64,000 nucleotides of DNA from Devosiaceae bacterium. Lineage in GTDB: Bacteria; Pseudomonadota; Alphaproteobacteria; Rhizobiales; Devosiaceae. The notes under the pieces were generated by a model. That model was not told the DNA's origin. It saw only the letters and a program-made list of their open reading frames with translations, and ran no database searches. Location: NCBI GenBank assembly GCA_021648375.1, contig JAKISW010000006.1, positions 38,258 through 102,257 of the forward strand, given 5' to 3'. Below are positions 34,251-43,144 of this stretch, one piece after another. Every line of letters starts with the position of its first letter. Position 1 is the first letter of the stretch. Both the position numbers and the translations under genes were made by a program.

Positions 34251-34514
34251 TCGTTCCCGAAACAGTAACTTCGTTACTGATCTTTTCTGCCTCACGCCGG
34301 CAGGCTGGAAAACCGGTTCCCGCTTTTTCTGGAAACGCTCGTTACCTTTGTTTTATCGCGCTTCCGAAACATTAACTTCGTTACTGATCTTTTTTTGCCT
34401 CACGCCGGCAGGCTGGAAAACCGCAAAAGCACTTTTTCTGGAAACGCTCGTTACTTTTGTTTTATCGCGCTTCCGAAACGAAAAACCGCAAAAGCACTTT
34501 TTCTGGAAACGCTC
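34251..34514. repeat. Three tandem copies of a dispersed hairpin repeat (locus A)
   Basis: Copies span about 34251-34340, 34357-34449 and 34466-34514. Each starts with a TCGTTCCCGAAAC/CGCGCTTCCGAAAC arm and ends with TTTTTCTGGAAACGCTC. The first has the core AAAACCGGTTCCCGC; the others have AAAACCGCAAAAGCAC. Copies 1 and 2 carry an internal insert with a GTAACTTCGTTAC hairpin and GCCTCACGCCGGCAGGC; copy 3 lacks it. Linkers GTTACCTTTGTTTTAT and GTTACTTTTGTTTTAT are also repeated. The remaining part of the 377-base gap 34202-34578 holds a small AGCGC/GCGCGCT hairpin near 34214 and no gene. Related copies are at 43.1 and 58.0 kb. Confidence 0.85.
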
Positions 34515-34578
34515 CATCGGCAACTAACGATATAAGGTGTTTGCCGATCTGGCGCAAGTATTGGCACGGAATATTCGC

Positions 34579-36978
34579 TCAGTTTTCAGGCAATTCAAAT
34601 ATCTGTCCTGGATAAATCCAGTGGGGGTTTGAAATCTGGTCAATATTGGCTTCATAAATTTCCACATAACGCCGACCCATACCATAAACCCGATTGGCTA
34701 TGGTCCAAAGATTGTCACCGGTTCTAATGATGACCTTGCCGGAAGCAAAACGAAGTTCGTCCGGCTCACCAACAATTACGGCGCGCAAGGTTGGTGTATT
34801 TGATCGCTCTTGCCGGGGCGCAACAGGTTCTGTTTCAACAGGTTCTGTTTGCGCAGGCTCAAGGATTGGCACATCTGCAACCGTAGTTGTTGGTTCAGCC
34901 GCCTGTGCAACCATTACCTGCTCGATATCGGGCGGGGAAGGCAATGGTGAATTATTGATCTTTATCGCTGGCAAATTGTCATCATTGATTGCTAGCTCAG
35001 TAACCTGCGCGACTGTCGATGCAACCGCAATCTCAGCCAACTCCTCCGGACGAGCTGCTTCATCTTCAACAATGGTCTGGCCGGGCCTGATAAATTCAAC
35101 ACCTGTTTCTTCTGTGACATCATCGTCCAAAAATATTTGCTCTGCAGTCGGTGAAATTTCCGGGAACGCAGTTTCAGGCATCAACTGCTCAACAGGTTCT
35201 GTTGCAATAGTTGGGATTTCAAGCGGCATTGATTCAGGCAGCACGTTTTCTGGTAACAATGTTTCGGGAGTTGCAAGCTCGAGCCGCTCAGTTTCGCTCA
35301 AAATTGGTTCAGGCGGTTTGCTATTTGTTGGTAAAATCAATGCAACGGGTGAAGAAACATCGCTATCTGGTAAGGGAGAAATATTTGCAGGTGGTGCAAT
35401 ATTAATTGTCATAATAGTTGGAGCATTTTCCTCCGCCTGTTCCGTTTCAACAATTTTCTCCTGCTCGTAGATCGGCGGTTCATTGGATATTTGTGGGTTT
35501 TCTTGTTCAGAATTTTCCGGCTTCAAATTTAATGGCTGCAGTTCTTGCACAGGCAGTTCTTGAACCGACAAGGCAGACACCTCTTGAGGCTTTGCAAGTT
35601 CAACAGGATCAATATCAGCCCCCGGTATTTCCAGTTCAAAATTCACCTGAGTACGAGCCAGCAAATTATTGGAATTCGGGTCAAGCATATCGGCGCGAAT
35701 TCGACTGGAGTTGGCATCAAGAATATTTTGGACCTCAACCAGCCAGCGCCCACCCGCAACAATTGAAGTGCCGGTTAACTCATTGTCGACAAACAAACGA
35801 ATTTTAAGCCCCTCCTCACCAGCACCGGCAATAAAGTTCAGCTCCCCGTCAATCTCCACCGCATCAATGGTTGGCAAAGTGATGGATTTATTACTCGTTG
35901 GTGCAGGAGTTGGTGTAAGCGCAGCAATTTGCTGGACTGGTTCCAATTGGACAAGTTCTTGTCGCACATTTTCCGGTTGCGACAATTCTATAACCACAGT
36001 TTCCAGCTCTGCAGGTTCTCGCTGCTGACGATCTTGTTGTTCGGGTTCTTGCTGCTGCGGTTTTTGCGCGACGATTTCAGAAACAACATCCGCCGGGGTT
36101 ATAATTTCAGGTATGGCAATTCTTTGAATAGCTGTTGGCTCGACTGCTGGTGTGTCGGCATTTTGTGGCTCAGTAATCTCTATTTCTTCCACGCCATTGT
36201 CAGGCGCGACTTCCGCTTCCGGCAAATTTTCCAAAATCACTTCCACAGGCGGAACTACCTCTGGTTGGATAACCGCAAGTTGAACAATTTCAGGCTGAAC
36301 AGTCTCTAGTTGCAAAATTTCGCTCGCTGGTTCATCCACCGTAGCAGTGGAAGATATTGCTTCGGGCTGAGAAATCACAGGAGGAGAAGCCACAGGCTGA
36401 ACAACTTCTGGTTGGGCAGCCATCGGCTGGGAGGTTTCAACTTTAGTAATTTCTGGCTCGTTTATCACAGGCCGAACTTCCGCAGACGGAACTGCTTCTG
36501 GCTGGGCAGCCACAAGTTGAACAATTTCAGACTGCGCCGGCTCCGGGATAGAACTTTCAGGCTCAGCTTCTTGCGGCTCTGGCTCTTGCAACGCTTCTTG
36601 CAATTCAACCACTGGAGACGCTACCTCTTGCAACTCGACTTCTTGGGGCGCTACATCTTGAGGGGCAACCTCTTGGGGCACTACCACGGGAACCGAAGGC
36701 TCTATAATTTCTGTTTGCACATCCGAGGCTGGATCTGAATTCTCGTCAATCAGCGGCGTTAAAGCCTCTGCCAAGGGCAGCCTTTCATTAAGATCAACAA
36801 GCAGGCAAGCAGCAATGTTATCGCCAGCAATATTGTCGCCATCGGGGGAGCACTCAACAATTGAGGGACCAACAAACAACCCTCCCATGGCCACCAGCGT
36901 AAACGCGGCAGCGGCAACACTCAATAATAATGGCCGATTAAACTTATTGCGGGCCAAAAATACTCTCCAACGATCCAA
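34579..36978 (-). CDS. Large Pro/Glu/Val-rich envelope protein with C-terminal LysM domain
   Basis: The 799-residue protein has a membrane anchor near residues 18-40 (LLLSVAAAAFTLVAMGGLFV). Very long low-complexity regions (about 75-340 and 455-720) are made of short units like VAQPEVVQPV and PQEVAPQDVA. Between them lies an Ig-like or carbohydrate-binding-like module (about 365-450; AGAGEEGLKIRLFVDNELTG, then RWLVEVQNILD). One LysM domain is at the end (about 745-797; RTGDNLWTIANRVYGMGRRY). LysM proteins of this layout are known in Rhizobiales, where the C-terminal LysM binds peptidoglycan. The low-complexity stretch is longer than usual and probably spans the periplasm. Confidence 0.85.
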   Translation of the reverse strand: MDRWRVFLARNKFNRPLLLSVAAAAFTLVAMGGLFVGPSIVECSPDGDNIAGDNIAACLLVDLNERLPLAEALTPLIDENSDPASDVQTEIIEPSVPVVVPQEVAPQDVAPQEVELQEVASPVVELQEALQEPEPQEAEPESSIPEPAQSEIVQLVAAQPEAVPSAEVRPVINEPEITKVETSQPMAAQPEVVQPVASPPVISQPEAISSTATVDEPASEILQLETVQPEIVQLAVIQPEVVPPVEVILENLPEAEVAPDNGVEEIEITEPQNADTPAVEPTAIQRIAIPEIITPADVVSEIVAQKPQQQEPEQQDRQQREPAELETVVIELSQPENVRQELVQLEPVQQIAALTPTPAPTSNKSITLPTIDAVEIDGELNFIAGAGEEGLKIRLFVDNELTGTSIVAGGRWLVEVQNILDANSSRIRADMLDPNSNNLLARTQVNFELEIPGADIDPVELAKPQEVSALSVQELPVQELQPLNLKPENSEQENPQISNEPPIYEQEKIVETEQAEENAPTIMTINIAPPANISPLPDSDVSSPVALILPTNSKPPEPILSETERLELATPETLLPENVLPESMPLEIPTIATEPVEQLMPETAFPEISPTAEQIFLDDDVTEETGVEFIRPGQTIVEDEAARPEELAEIAVASTVAQVTELAINDDNLPAIKINNSPLPSPPDIEQVMVAQAAEPTTTVADVPILEPAQTEPVETEPVAPRQERSNTPTLRAVIVGEPDELRFASGKVIIRTGDNLWTIANRVYGMGRRYVEIYEANIDQISNPHWIYPGQIFELPEN

Positions 36979-37048
36979 AAGTGGATCTGAACTATGAAAA
37001 TTGGTATTTGTCGCGGTTTAATCAAGTAAAGGGCTTATTTGCGCCCGA

Positions 37049-38644
37049 TTAAGTTTTAGCGGTTTTTACCAATTTGTAGGTTATGGACTCGTGGAGGGCC
37101 TCGAACGAAGCGTCGATTATATTTGCAGATACGCCAATTGTATACCATCTTTCGCCAGAACCATCGCGACTTTCGATCAATACCCGGGTAATGGCTCCGG
37201 TGCCCCCGTTAAGAATGCGCACTTTAAAATCCACCAGCTCCAGATCGGCAATCCTCCCTGAATATTTTCCAAGGTCTTTGCGCAATGCACTATCAAGGGC
37301 ATTCACCGGGCCATTGCCCTCGGCTACCGACATTCTAAGCTCGCCATCAATGCGCACCTTAACCACCGCCTCAGACATGGTGATAAGTTCGCCTTTGGCA
37401 TTGTGACGGCGTTCAATAGATGTGCGAAAGCTCTCCACATCAAAAAAATGGGGCAGCATATCAAGCTTCCGCCGGGCCAGCAGGGCAAACGAAGCATCGG
37501 CCCCGTCATAGGAATACCCCCGAGCCTCACGCTCCTTAACCTGACGCAGCAATCCATCCAAACGCGGATCGGATTTTTCAACACTGATATTGTGGCGTTT
37601 CAAGGCGATTATCAGGTTGGATTTCCCCGCCTGTTGCGAGACCATAATGGCGCGCTGATTACCCACAGCTTCAGGAGCAACATGCTCATAGCTGGCGGGA
37701 TCTTTAGCCTGGGCGGAGGCATGAATTCCAGCCTTGGTGGCAAAAGCTGCCGCCCCCACATAGGGGGCCTGCCGGTCTGGCGCTCGGTTTAATAAATCAT
37801 CAAAAGCGCGCGAAATTCTGGTCAATTGTGAAAGATTTTTTTCATCAGGGGTAATTGCAAACCGCGATGAATATTCTTCCTTCAATAAAAGAGTGGGGAT
37901 GATTGTGGCCAGATTGGCGTTGCCGCACCTTTCGCCAATGCCATTCAAGGTGCCTTGAATATGGCGCGCTCCGGCATTGATGGCCGCCAAAGAATTGGCC
38001 ACCGCATGGCCGGTATCATCATGGGCATGAATGCCAAGTTTTTCACCGGGACAGATTTTTATCACCTCGGCGACAATGCGCTCAATTTCGCGCGGCAAAG
38101 TGCCCCCATTGGTATCGCACAATACAATCCATCGCGCACCAGCCTCAACCGCTGCCGATACACAGGCCAGCGCATATTCGGGGTTGGCCTTAAAGCCATC
38201 AAAAAAATGTTCGCAATCCAAAAGAGATTGTTTATCCGCCGCGATTGCCGCCCTTATACTTTGGGAAATTGACGCCAGATTTTCTTCCGGCTCAATGCCA
38301 AGGGCCAATTTTACCTGATGATCCCAGGCCTTGGCGACGAAGCAAATGGCCGGAGCTGAAGAGGATATCAGCGACTGCAAACCGGGATCATTTTCAACCG
38401 AACGACCGGCTCGTTTGGTCATGCCAAAGGCGGTAAAGATGGCGTTTTTTGTGCGGTTCTGTTCAAAAAATTTATTATCAACCGGATTGGCGCCGGGAAA
38501 GCCACCCTCGATATAATCAATGCCAAGCTGATCGATAAGTTTTGCTACGGCGATTTTATCATCCAGCGAAAATTCAACACCAACGGTCTGGGCGCCATCG
38601 CGAAGGGTTGTATCAAACAGATATAGACGCTCTTTATCGGCCAT
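37049..38644 (-). CDS. cimA: (R)-citramalate synthase
   Basis: The 531-residue enzyme condenses pyruvate and acetyl-CoA to citramalate, the first step of a threonine-independent isoleucine route. It has the HMGL/DRE-TIM signature LFDTTLRDGAQTVG near the start, LGIHAHDDTGHAVANSLAAI with the metal histidines, and a C-terminal LeuA-type allosteric domain (about 390-520). Length and LYLFDTTLRDG start fit CimA better than LeuA. ATG 38644 was chosen because GGGAG lies upstream; it overlaps the cysS stop by 11 bases, showing coupled translation. Confidence 0.9.
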   Translation of the reverse strand: MADKERLYLFDTTLRDGAQTVGVEFSLDDKIAVAKLIDQLGIDYIEGGFPGANPVDNKFFEQNRTKNAIFTAFGMTKRAGRSVENDPGLQSLISSSAPAICFVAKAWDHQVKLALGIEPEENLASISQSIRAAIAADKQSLLDCEHFFDGFKANPEYALACVSAAVEAGARWIVLCDTNGGTLPREIERIVAEVIKICPGEKLGIHAHDDTGHAVANSLAAINAGARHIQGTLNGIGERCGNANLATIIPTLLLKEEYSSRFAITPDEKNLSQLTRISRAFDDLLNRAPDRQAPYVGAAAFATKAGIHASAQAKDPASYEHVAPEAVGNQRAIMVSQQAGKSNLIIALKRHNISVEKSDPRLDGLLRQVKEREARGYSYDGADASFALLARRKLDMLPHFFDVESFRTSIERRHNAKGELITMSEAVVKVRIDGELRMSVAEGNGPVNALDSALRKDLGKYSGRIADLELVDFKVRILNGGTGAITRVLIESRDGSGERWYTIGVSANIIDASFEALHESITYKLVKTAKT

Positions 38645-40136
38645 TGTTTTTCTCCCAGCTGGTTTTGCGTTCGCCAGTCGCAGAGTCTTTTTCATCGGTT
38701 AGTTGAATTCCTTCAAGCGCCAGTTCATCACGTATTGCATCCGCCTCGGCCCAGTTTTTTTGCTCAAGTGCTGATAGGCGTTTTTCAATTTCTAGTTCGA
38801 TTTTTTCAACGTCTGCTGAAGAGCTTTTTGCACCCTGCGATGAGTTTTTTTGCCATTGGGCCATTTCATCAAATGAAATCAGCCCCAACAGAGATAAAGA
38901 GCCAAACAATCGTCTTGCATTATGAAGTTTTTCACCCCGGCAATGGCGGTGTAATTCGGCCAGAACTCCACTCATATTCAGATCATTGGCCAATGCTGCA
39001 ACCAGTTTTGAACAGGGTCCGAACTCGGCATATTCAGCGCGGTTTCCCTCATCAAATGAAAGGCCAAGACTGAGCATCGAGGTTTTCCAAACTTTTAGAA
39101 TTTTTTGTGCTTCTTCCAGTTTAGCCACTGAGAAATCGATCGGTTTGCGGTATTGAGTCATCAGCATGGCCAGCCGCAAGACATCACCGGGCCAGCTCTG
39201 TCCACCAAATTTTTTGGTGTGCAACAGCTCGTTGACGGTGAAAAAATTGCCTAATGATTTGGACATTTTTTCACCCTCGATTTGCAAGAAACCATTATGC
39301 ATCCAGATTTGGGCCATCTCTTTTGTGTCATTGGCGCAGCAGGATTGGGCCAGCTCGTTTTCATGGTGAGGGAATGAAAGATCTATCCCTCCCCCATGAA
39401 TGTCAAAAGTTTCCCCCAGCAGTTTTTTGCTCATGGCTGAACATTCAATATGCCAGCCAGGTCGCCCGATGCCCCAGGGGCTTTTCCATCCCGGCTCGTT
39501 TTCGCTGGAGGGTTTCCAGAGCACAAAATCCATCGGGTCTTGTTTGTAGGAGGCAGTTTCAACCCTTGCTCCGGCAAGCATATCATCAAGAGAACGACGG
39601 GCCAGACGGCCATAAAGCACCTTTTCTCCTTCGGCATAACTATGGGGAGAAAACAGCACATGATTTTCACTCACATAGGCGTGCTTCTTCGCGATCAGAA
39701 TGGTGATCATTTCGATCATTTCTTTTATATGATCAGTAGCCTTAGGTTGAAATGTCGGCTCAAGGCAACCCAGATCAACCATATCCTGGCGGTATTGTTT
39801 TTCGGTGGTTTCGGTGAGTTTTCTTATGCCCTCGTTCAGGGGAAGATCTGGGAAATCAAGGGCAGCGCGCTGATTGATCTTATCGTCAACGTCGGTGATA
39901 TTTCGCACATAGGTAACCTGGTCCGTCCCATAAACATATCGCAACAGGCGAAACAATATATCAAAGACAATTACCGGGCGGGCGTTACCGATATGGGCAA
40001 AATCATAAACCGTGGGTCCACAAACATACATGCGCACATTGCCCGCATCCAAAGGAGTAAAATCTTCTTTGGCCTTGCTCAGCGAATTGTGAAGTGAAAT
40101 TTTTGTAATCTTTGAATTCATGGTTTCAATTTTCAT
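38634..40136 (-). CDS. cysS: Cysteinyl-tRNA synthetase
   Basis: The 500-residue class I synthetase charges tRNA-Cys. Motifs: YVCGPTVYDFAHIGNARP (with the first zinc cysteine and the HIGH equivalent HIGN), GWHIECSAMS, HHENELAQSC, and EKMSKSLGN. Length is in the usual range of 460-500. ATG 40121 (residue 6) is an alternative start. It is in one unit with cimA. A 512-base gap lies upstream. Confidence 0.95.
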   Translation of the reverse strand: MKIETMNSKITKISLHNSLSKAKEDFTPLDAGNVRMYVCGPTVYDFAHIGNARPVIVFDILFRLLRYVYGTDQVTYVRNITDVDDKINQRAALDFPDLPLNEGIRKLTETTEKQYRQDMVDLGCLEPTFQPKATDHIKEMIEMITILIAKKHAYVSENHVLFSPHSYAEGEKVLYGRLARRSLDDMLAGARVETASYKQDPMDFVLWKPSSENEPGWKSPWGIGRPGWHIECSAMSKKLLGETFDIHGGGIDLSFPHHENELAQSCCANDTKEMAQIWMHNGFLQIEGEKMSKSLGNFFTVNELLHTKKFGGQSWPGDVLRLAMLMTQYRKPIDFSVAKLEEAQKILKVWKTSMLSLGLSFDEGNRAEYAEFGPCSKLVAALANDLNMSGVLAELHRHCRGEKLHNARRLFGSLSLLGLISFDEMAQWQKNSSQGAKSSSADVEKIELEIEKRLSALEQKNWAEADAIRDELALEGIQLTDEKDSATGERKTSWEKNNGR

Positions 40137-40191
40137 CTAAATTGGGCAATAGAGGTTTAACAGGCATATTAGAATCATAAAAATTCACCGG

Positions 40192-40260
40192 ATTACCCTT
40201 CCCTTAAAAGGACAAGGCCGGTGGGCCGTGAGCCGGTGGCGGCTACTGGTAATGTTTTTT
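40192..40260 (+). ncRNA. Structured segment ending in a T-run in the cysS/DUF2865 divergent region
   Basis: ATTACC (40192-40197) and GGTAAT (40248-40253) enclose a GC-rich core with GCCGGT twice (40218-40223, 40232-40237) and are followed by six Ts, in an otherwise AT-rich 512-base gap (40137-40648). It resembles a small RNA end or a leader terminator reading right. No gene precedes it on that strand, so the nature is uncertain. I see no coding region in this gap. Confidence 0.25.
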
Positions 40261-40470
40261 GAAGATAAAAGAAAACCGCGCCGACACAAATGTACTAACG
40301 AATAATTATGCCAACGATAATGTTTAAAATTTTGGTTCTCATGGATCAATAATGAACTTATCTGGCACCAAATGCAAGATAGCAAAGCAGCACAAGGCCC
40401 CTGTTGGGGAAAAATGCAAATTCAACTACAGGGACAAACAGCGCCAGAAATATCTCAACTTAAGAATTTG

Positions 40471-40485
40471 TTAACCATAATTTAG
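40471..40485 (+). promoter_or_regulatory. Possible CtrA-type site upstream of the DUF2865 gene
   Basis: TTAACCATAATTTAG contains TTAACCAT, a known half-site form for the alphaproteobacterial cell-cycle regulator CtrA, and fits TTAA-N7-TTAA except for the last base. It lies about 165 bases before the gene start. Only one such site was noted. Confidence 0.3.
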
Positions 40486-40648
40486 TCGTTTTGGGCAAGA
40501 ATTAGGCAAATTTAGGGGTGACTGCCAATATTTACGCACATTTACCAAATAATTACTGCAACTTAATCACTCCAAACAAATCGATTCAAGTAAAGTCACT
40601 ACAAATAAAATTTTGGGCTTTTAGGCCAAAAAGCTGAGTTTAGCGCGA

Positions 40649-41755
40649 ATGGAACAGGCGGATTTCGTGACAAAAACCAAATCGGGCAGATATTATAATT
40701 TAAACAAACGGGTTTTTTTAATCGCTGTTCTGGCGCTTACCAGCTCTTTTGCCACGTTGGAAGTGGCAGCTCAATCGACGGCGCAGATCAACAATAGTGT
40801 CAGAGCGCTTGAACGAGATCAAAATTTCAGGCGCTTGAATGCCAATAGTCAAACACTGGCAAATCTTCGACAAAGTCTTGGCCGTGCAGAAAACAATTTT
40901 TCACGCTCAAGCTGCCAACAATCGCTAAATGCCGGGCAACGCCTCTCACGGGATTGCCAAACACTGGCACGACAGATACTGCGCGAACGCAGCGAAGTAT
41001 CAGACCTTGAGCAAAGGGTGCAGGCCGGGCAGACAATCGCCAGACAGCGCGAACAATTGCTGGCCCGGCGTGGCTCGGGCGGGGGCAGCAGGGCTGTTGT
41101 AACCGAAAGACCTTTGAACTTTTTAGAGCAGTTATTTGGCTCATTTGGTGCAAATTCTCAAATCATAGTTGAAGACAATAATCTACTGCCAAACTTTGGC
41201 ACCGTACGTTCGGTATGTGTTCGAAAATCGGATGGATATTATTGGCCTGTGAGCTTTTCAACGGTTCCTGAATATCTGCCCAATGATGCGGCATTGTGCA
41301 GCGCTCAATGTCCGGGCAAGGATGTGGACCTTTATTTTTATTCAAATCCGGGCGAAAACCCAAAAGACATGGTGAATTTGGCAGGTCGACCGTATGCATC
41401 ATTGCCAAACGCCTTTAGCTATCGCAGCAATTATGACCTTGCCAACAGCTGCACTGTAAGGGTTGAGGCCGGCAAAATCGAACTGGTTGAAGTTGCAGGG
41501 ATTTCCAGAGCATATCTTAGCGCTGGAGAAACCAACCTTCCCCTGCCCCTTCGCGATCCAAGGCGGGTTATTGAAACCAGTGTTGCCCAGGTTTTTGCAT
41601 TTGAATTACCCCGACCCAGACCAGGTAGCGTAGGAGACACAGAGTTCACCCCGACCCTAAGCGCTGAATTAAGGGTTGTGGAATTAAACGGAAAAGTGGT
41701 CAGGATAGTCGGACCAGACACTCCTTACGGCCAATCAGGGGCAACAGGCTCTTAA
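40649..41755 (+). CDS. DUF2865 family exported protein
   Basis: The 368-residue protein has a signal peptide (about residues 20-41, VFLIAVLALTSSFATLEVAA) and a coiled-coil region with RALERDQNFRRLNANSQTLA (about 55-130). The DUF2865 domain follows (about 180-275; RSVCVRKSDGYYWPVSFST, then CSAQCPGKDVDLYFY) with conserved cysteines. The family is found almost only in alphaproteobacteria and is presumed periplasmic; function unknown. GTG 40667 would give a more usual signal-peptide length. Its last 56 bases overlap the convergent gltX gene. Confidence 0.82.
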   Translation: MEQADFVTKTKSGRYYNLNKRVFLIAVLALTSSFATLEVAAQSTAQINNSVRALERDQNFRRLNANSQTLANLRQSLGRAENNFSRSSCQQSLNAGQRLSRDCQTLARQILRERSEVSDLEQRVQAGQTIARQREQLLARRGSGGGSRAVVTERPLNFLEQLFGSFGANSQIIVEDNNLLPNFGTVRSVCVRKSDGYYWPVSFSTVPEYLPNDAALCSAQCPGKDVDLYFYSNPGENPKDMVNLAGRPYASLPNAFSYRSNYDLANSCTVRVEAGKIELVEVAGISRAYLSAGETNLPLPLRDPRRVIETSVAQVFAFELPRPRPGSVGDTEFTPTLSAELRVVELNGKVVRIVGPDTPYGQSGATGS

Positions 41756-43025
41756 GCTCCGGCCCATCCCTGCGACCGGTAAGGGCCAGACGAAGCGGCA
41801 AAAACAGAGTTTTTCCCTTGCGTCCGGTTTTTTCTTTTATGGCGCTGGTCCAGATTTTCCAGCTGTTCTCATCAAAGGGTTCTGCAGGGAGCAAAGCGGC
41901 TGCCTCTGTAATGAACTGACGGTCTTCCTTAGCAATTTCTGGCTCTATCGGCCCGGTAATTAGCACCATTAAATCTTTAATTTCAGGCAAGCGGGTAATA
42001 TTGTCTCGCAAAGCAAGCCATTGCTCACTAGTGGTCACCCCAAAATCGGCAAGCCTTGGGGCAAGTTCTGAAAATTCCTTCTGATGAAGAATGCGGGCAT
42101 TGAGCGTATCAAGTTCAGCCGGGTCATAGCGGGCTGCCCCATGGGAAATTTTGGAAAAATCGAGCTTTTTTGCCAGTTGGTGCAGGTCATCATAGGGTTC
42201 CACCGCCAGTGCAGTACCTGTCAGCGTGGCCATTAAAGCCACCGCCATGGACTCAAGCCCCTGCTCCCTGAAATCGGCAAGAGAAAGCGAGCCAAGCCGT
42301 TTTGACAAAGACTTGCCATTAACGTCGGTCAGCAGATTATGGTGGGCAAAAATTGGCGCTGTTCCACCCAAAGCCTGAAAAATCTCCACCTGCACGCCGG
42401 AATTTGAAATATGGTCTTCACCGCGAATAATATGGGTGATTTCCATATCCATATCGTCAACCACCGAAGGCAAAGTATAAAGATATGAACCATCGGCACG
42501 GATAAGAACCGGGTCGGACATGGAGGCGGTATTAACAGTCTGATTTCCGCGTACTAAATCATCAAATTCCACCGGATCACCCTTTAGCTTAAAGCGCCAA
42601 TGGGGTTTTTTGCCCTGATCTTCCAGTTCAGCGCGCTGCTTTTCATCAAGGTCAAGGGCGGCGCGATTGTAAATTGGCGGACGGCCCATGGCTCTGGCGC
42701 GAGAACGGGCGCGATCCAGCTCGTCAGAAGTCTCATAACAGGGATAAAGCCTGCCATCAGCAATCAGCCTGTCACGGGCAGCATCATATAAAGCTGTGCG
42801 ATCGGATTGTGCAAAAATCTTATGGGGGGTAATTCCAAGCCAGTCCAGATCGGTTTTTATCGCTTTTGCAAATTCTTTTGTCGAGCGGGCCTGATCCGTA
42901 TCATCAAAGCGCAGGATAAATTCCCCATCGCTGGCCAAAGCAAACAACCAGTTAAACAGGGCCGGACGGGCATTGCCCAAATGTAAAAGTCCGGTTGGCG
43001 ATGGGGCAAATCTTACACGGTTCAT
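41700..43025 (-). CDS. gltX: Glutamyl-tRNA synthetase
   Basis: The 441-residue class I synthetase has RFAPSPTGLLHLGNARPALF (HIGH equivalent HLGN), IIRGEDHISNSGVQVEIFQA, and the KMSKS equivalent GKSLSKRLGS. The C-terminal anticodon domain is shorter than in the 470-residue form, matching the second GluRS type common in alphaproteobacteria, which may charge tRNA-Gln precursors. A second gltX elsewhere in the genome would be expected. Its C-terminus overlaps the DUF2865 gene convergently. Confidence 0.93.
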   Translation of the reverse strand: MNRVRFAPSPTGLLHLGNARPALFNWLFALASDGEFILRFDDTDQARSTKEFAKAIKTDLDWLGITPHKIFAQSDRTALYDAARDRLIADGRLYPCYETSDELDRARSRARAMGRPPIYNRAALDLDEKQRAELEDQGKKPHWRFKLKGDPVEFDDLVRGNQTVNTASMSDPVLIRADGSYLYTLPSVVDDMDMEITHIIRGEDHISNSGVQVEIFQALGGTAPIFAHHNLLTDVNGKSLSKRLGSLSLADFREQGLESMAVALMATLTGTALAVEPYDDLHQLAKKLDFSKISHGAARYDPAELDTLNARILHQKEFSELAPRLADFGVTTSEQWLALRDNITRLPEIKDLMVLITGPIEPEIAKEDRQFITEAAALLPAEPFDENSWKIWTSAIKEKTGRKGKTLFLPLRLALTGRRDGPELKSLLPLIGRKECLVRLS

Positions 43026-43046
43026 TTAGTTTCCACTTTTATTTTC

Positions 43047-43081
43047 GAGCATATGCTTTGATTAAATCAAAACATATGCTC
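43047..43081 (-). repeat. 35-base palindrome in the gltX leader
   Basis: GAGCATATGCTTTGATT (43047-43063), one centre base, AATCAAAACATATGCTC (43065-43081). The single departure from symmetry reads as a G-U pair in the minus-strand RNA but a C-A mismatch in the plus-strand RNA, so a minus-strand transcript (the gltX leader, 22 bases before the start codon) is favoured. TTGAT/ATCAAAACA is shared with the hairpin after the kinase gene at 57.9 kb. Confidence 0.7.
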
Positions 43082-43097
43082 TTTCTTTTTTTTGGTC

Positions 43098-43144
43098 GCG
43101 TTCCCGAAACGAATAACCGGTTACCACTTATTCTGGGAACGCTC
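43098..43144. repeat. Dispersed hairpin repeat (locus B), overlapping the nadE stop
   Basis: GCGTTCCCGAAAC (43098-43110), core ATAACCGGTTACCACTTA, TTCTGGGAACGCTC (43131-43144). The arms GCGTTCCC/GGGAACGC are perfectly complementary. It is the short, insert-free form of the family seen at 34.3 and 58.0 kb. Bases 43128-43144 are the 3' end of nadE. Confidence 0.85.

Noticed and set aside
34251..34514. CRISPR array at the triple repeat
   Set aside because: Only three unequal units with self-complementary arms, linkers are also repeated and no cas genes are near.
34189..34527. 112-codon open frame over repeat locus A
   Set aside because: Its apparent internal protein repeats come only from the tandem DNA repeat; no ribosome site and it starts inside the ArsR gene.
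34694..35470. 258-codon frame opposite the LysM gene
   Set aside because: Ser/Gly-rich translation is the complement of Pro/Glu/Val codon repeats in the LysM gene; no start signals.
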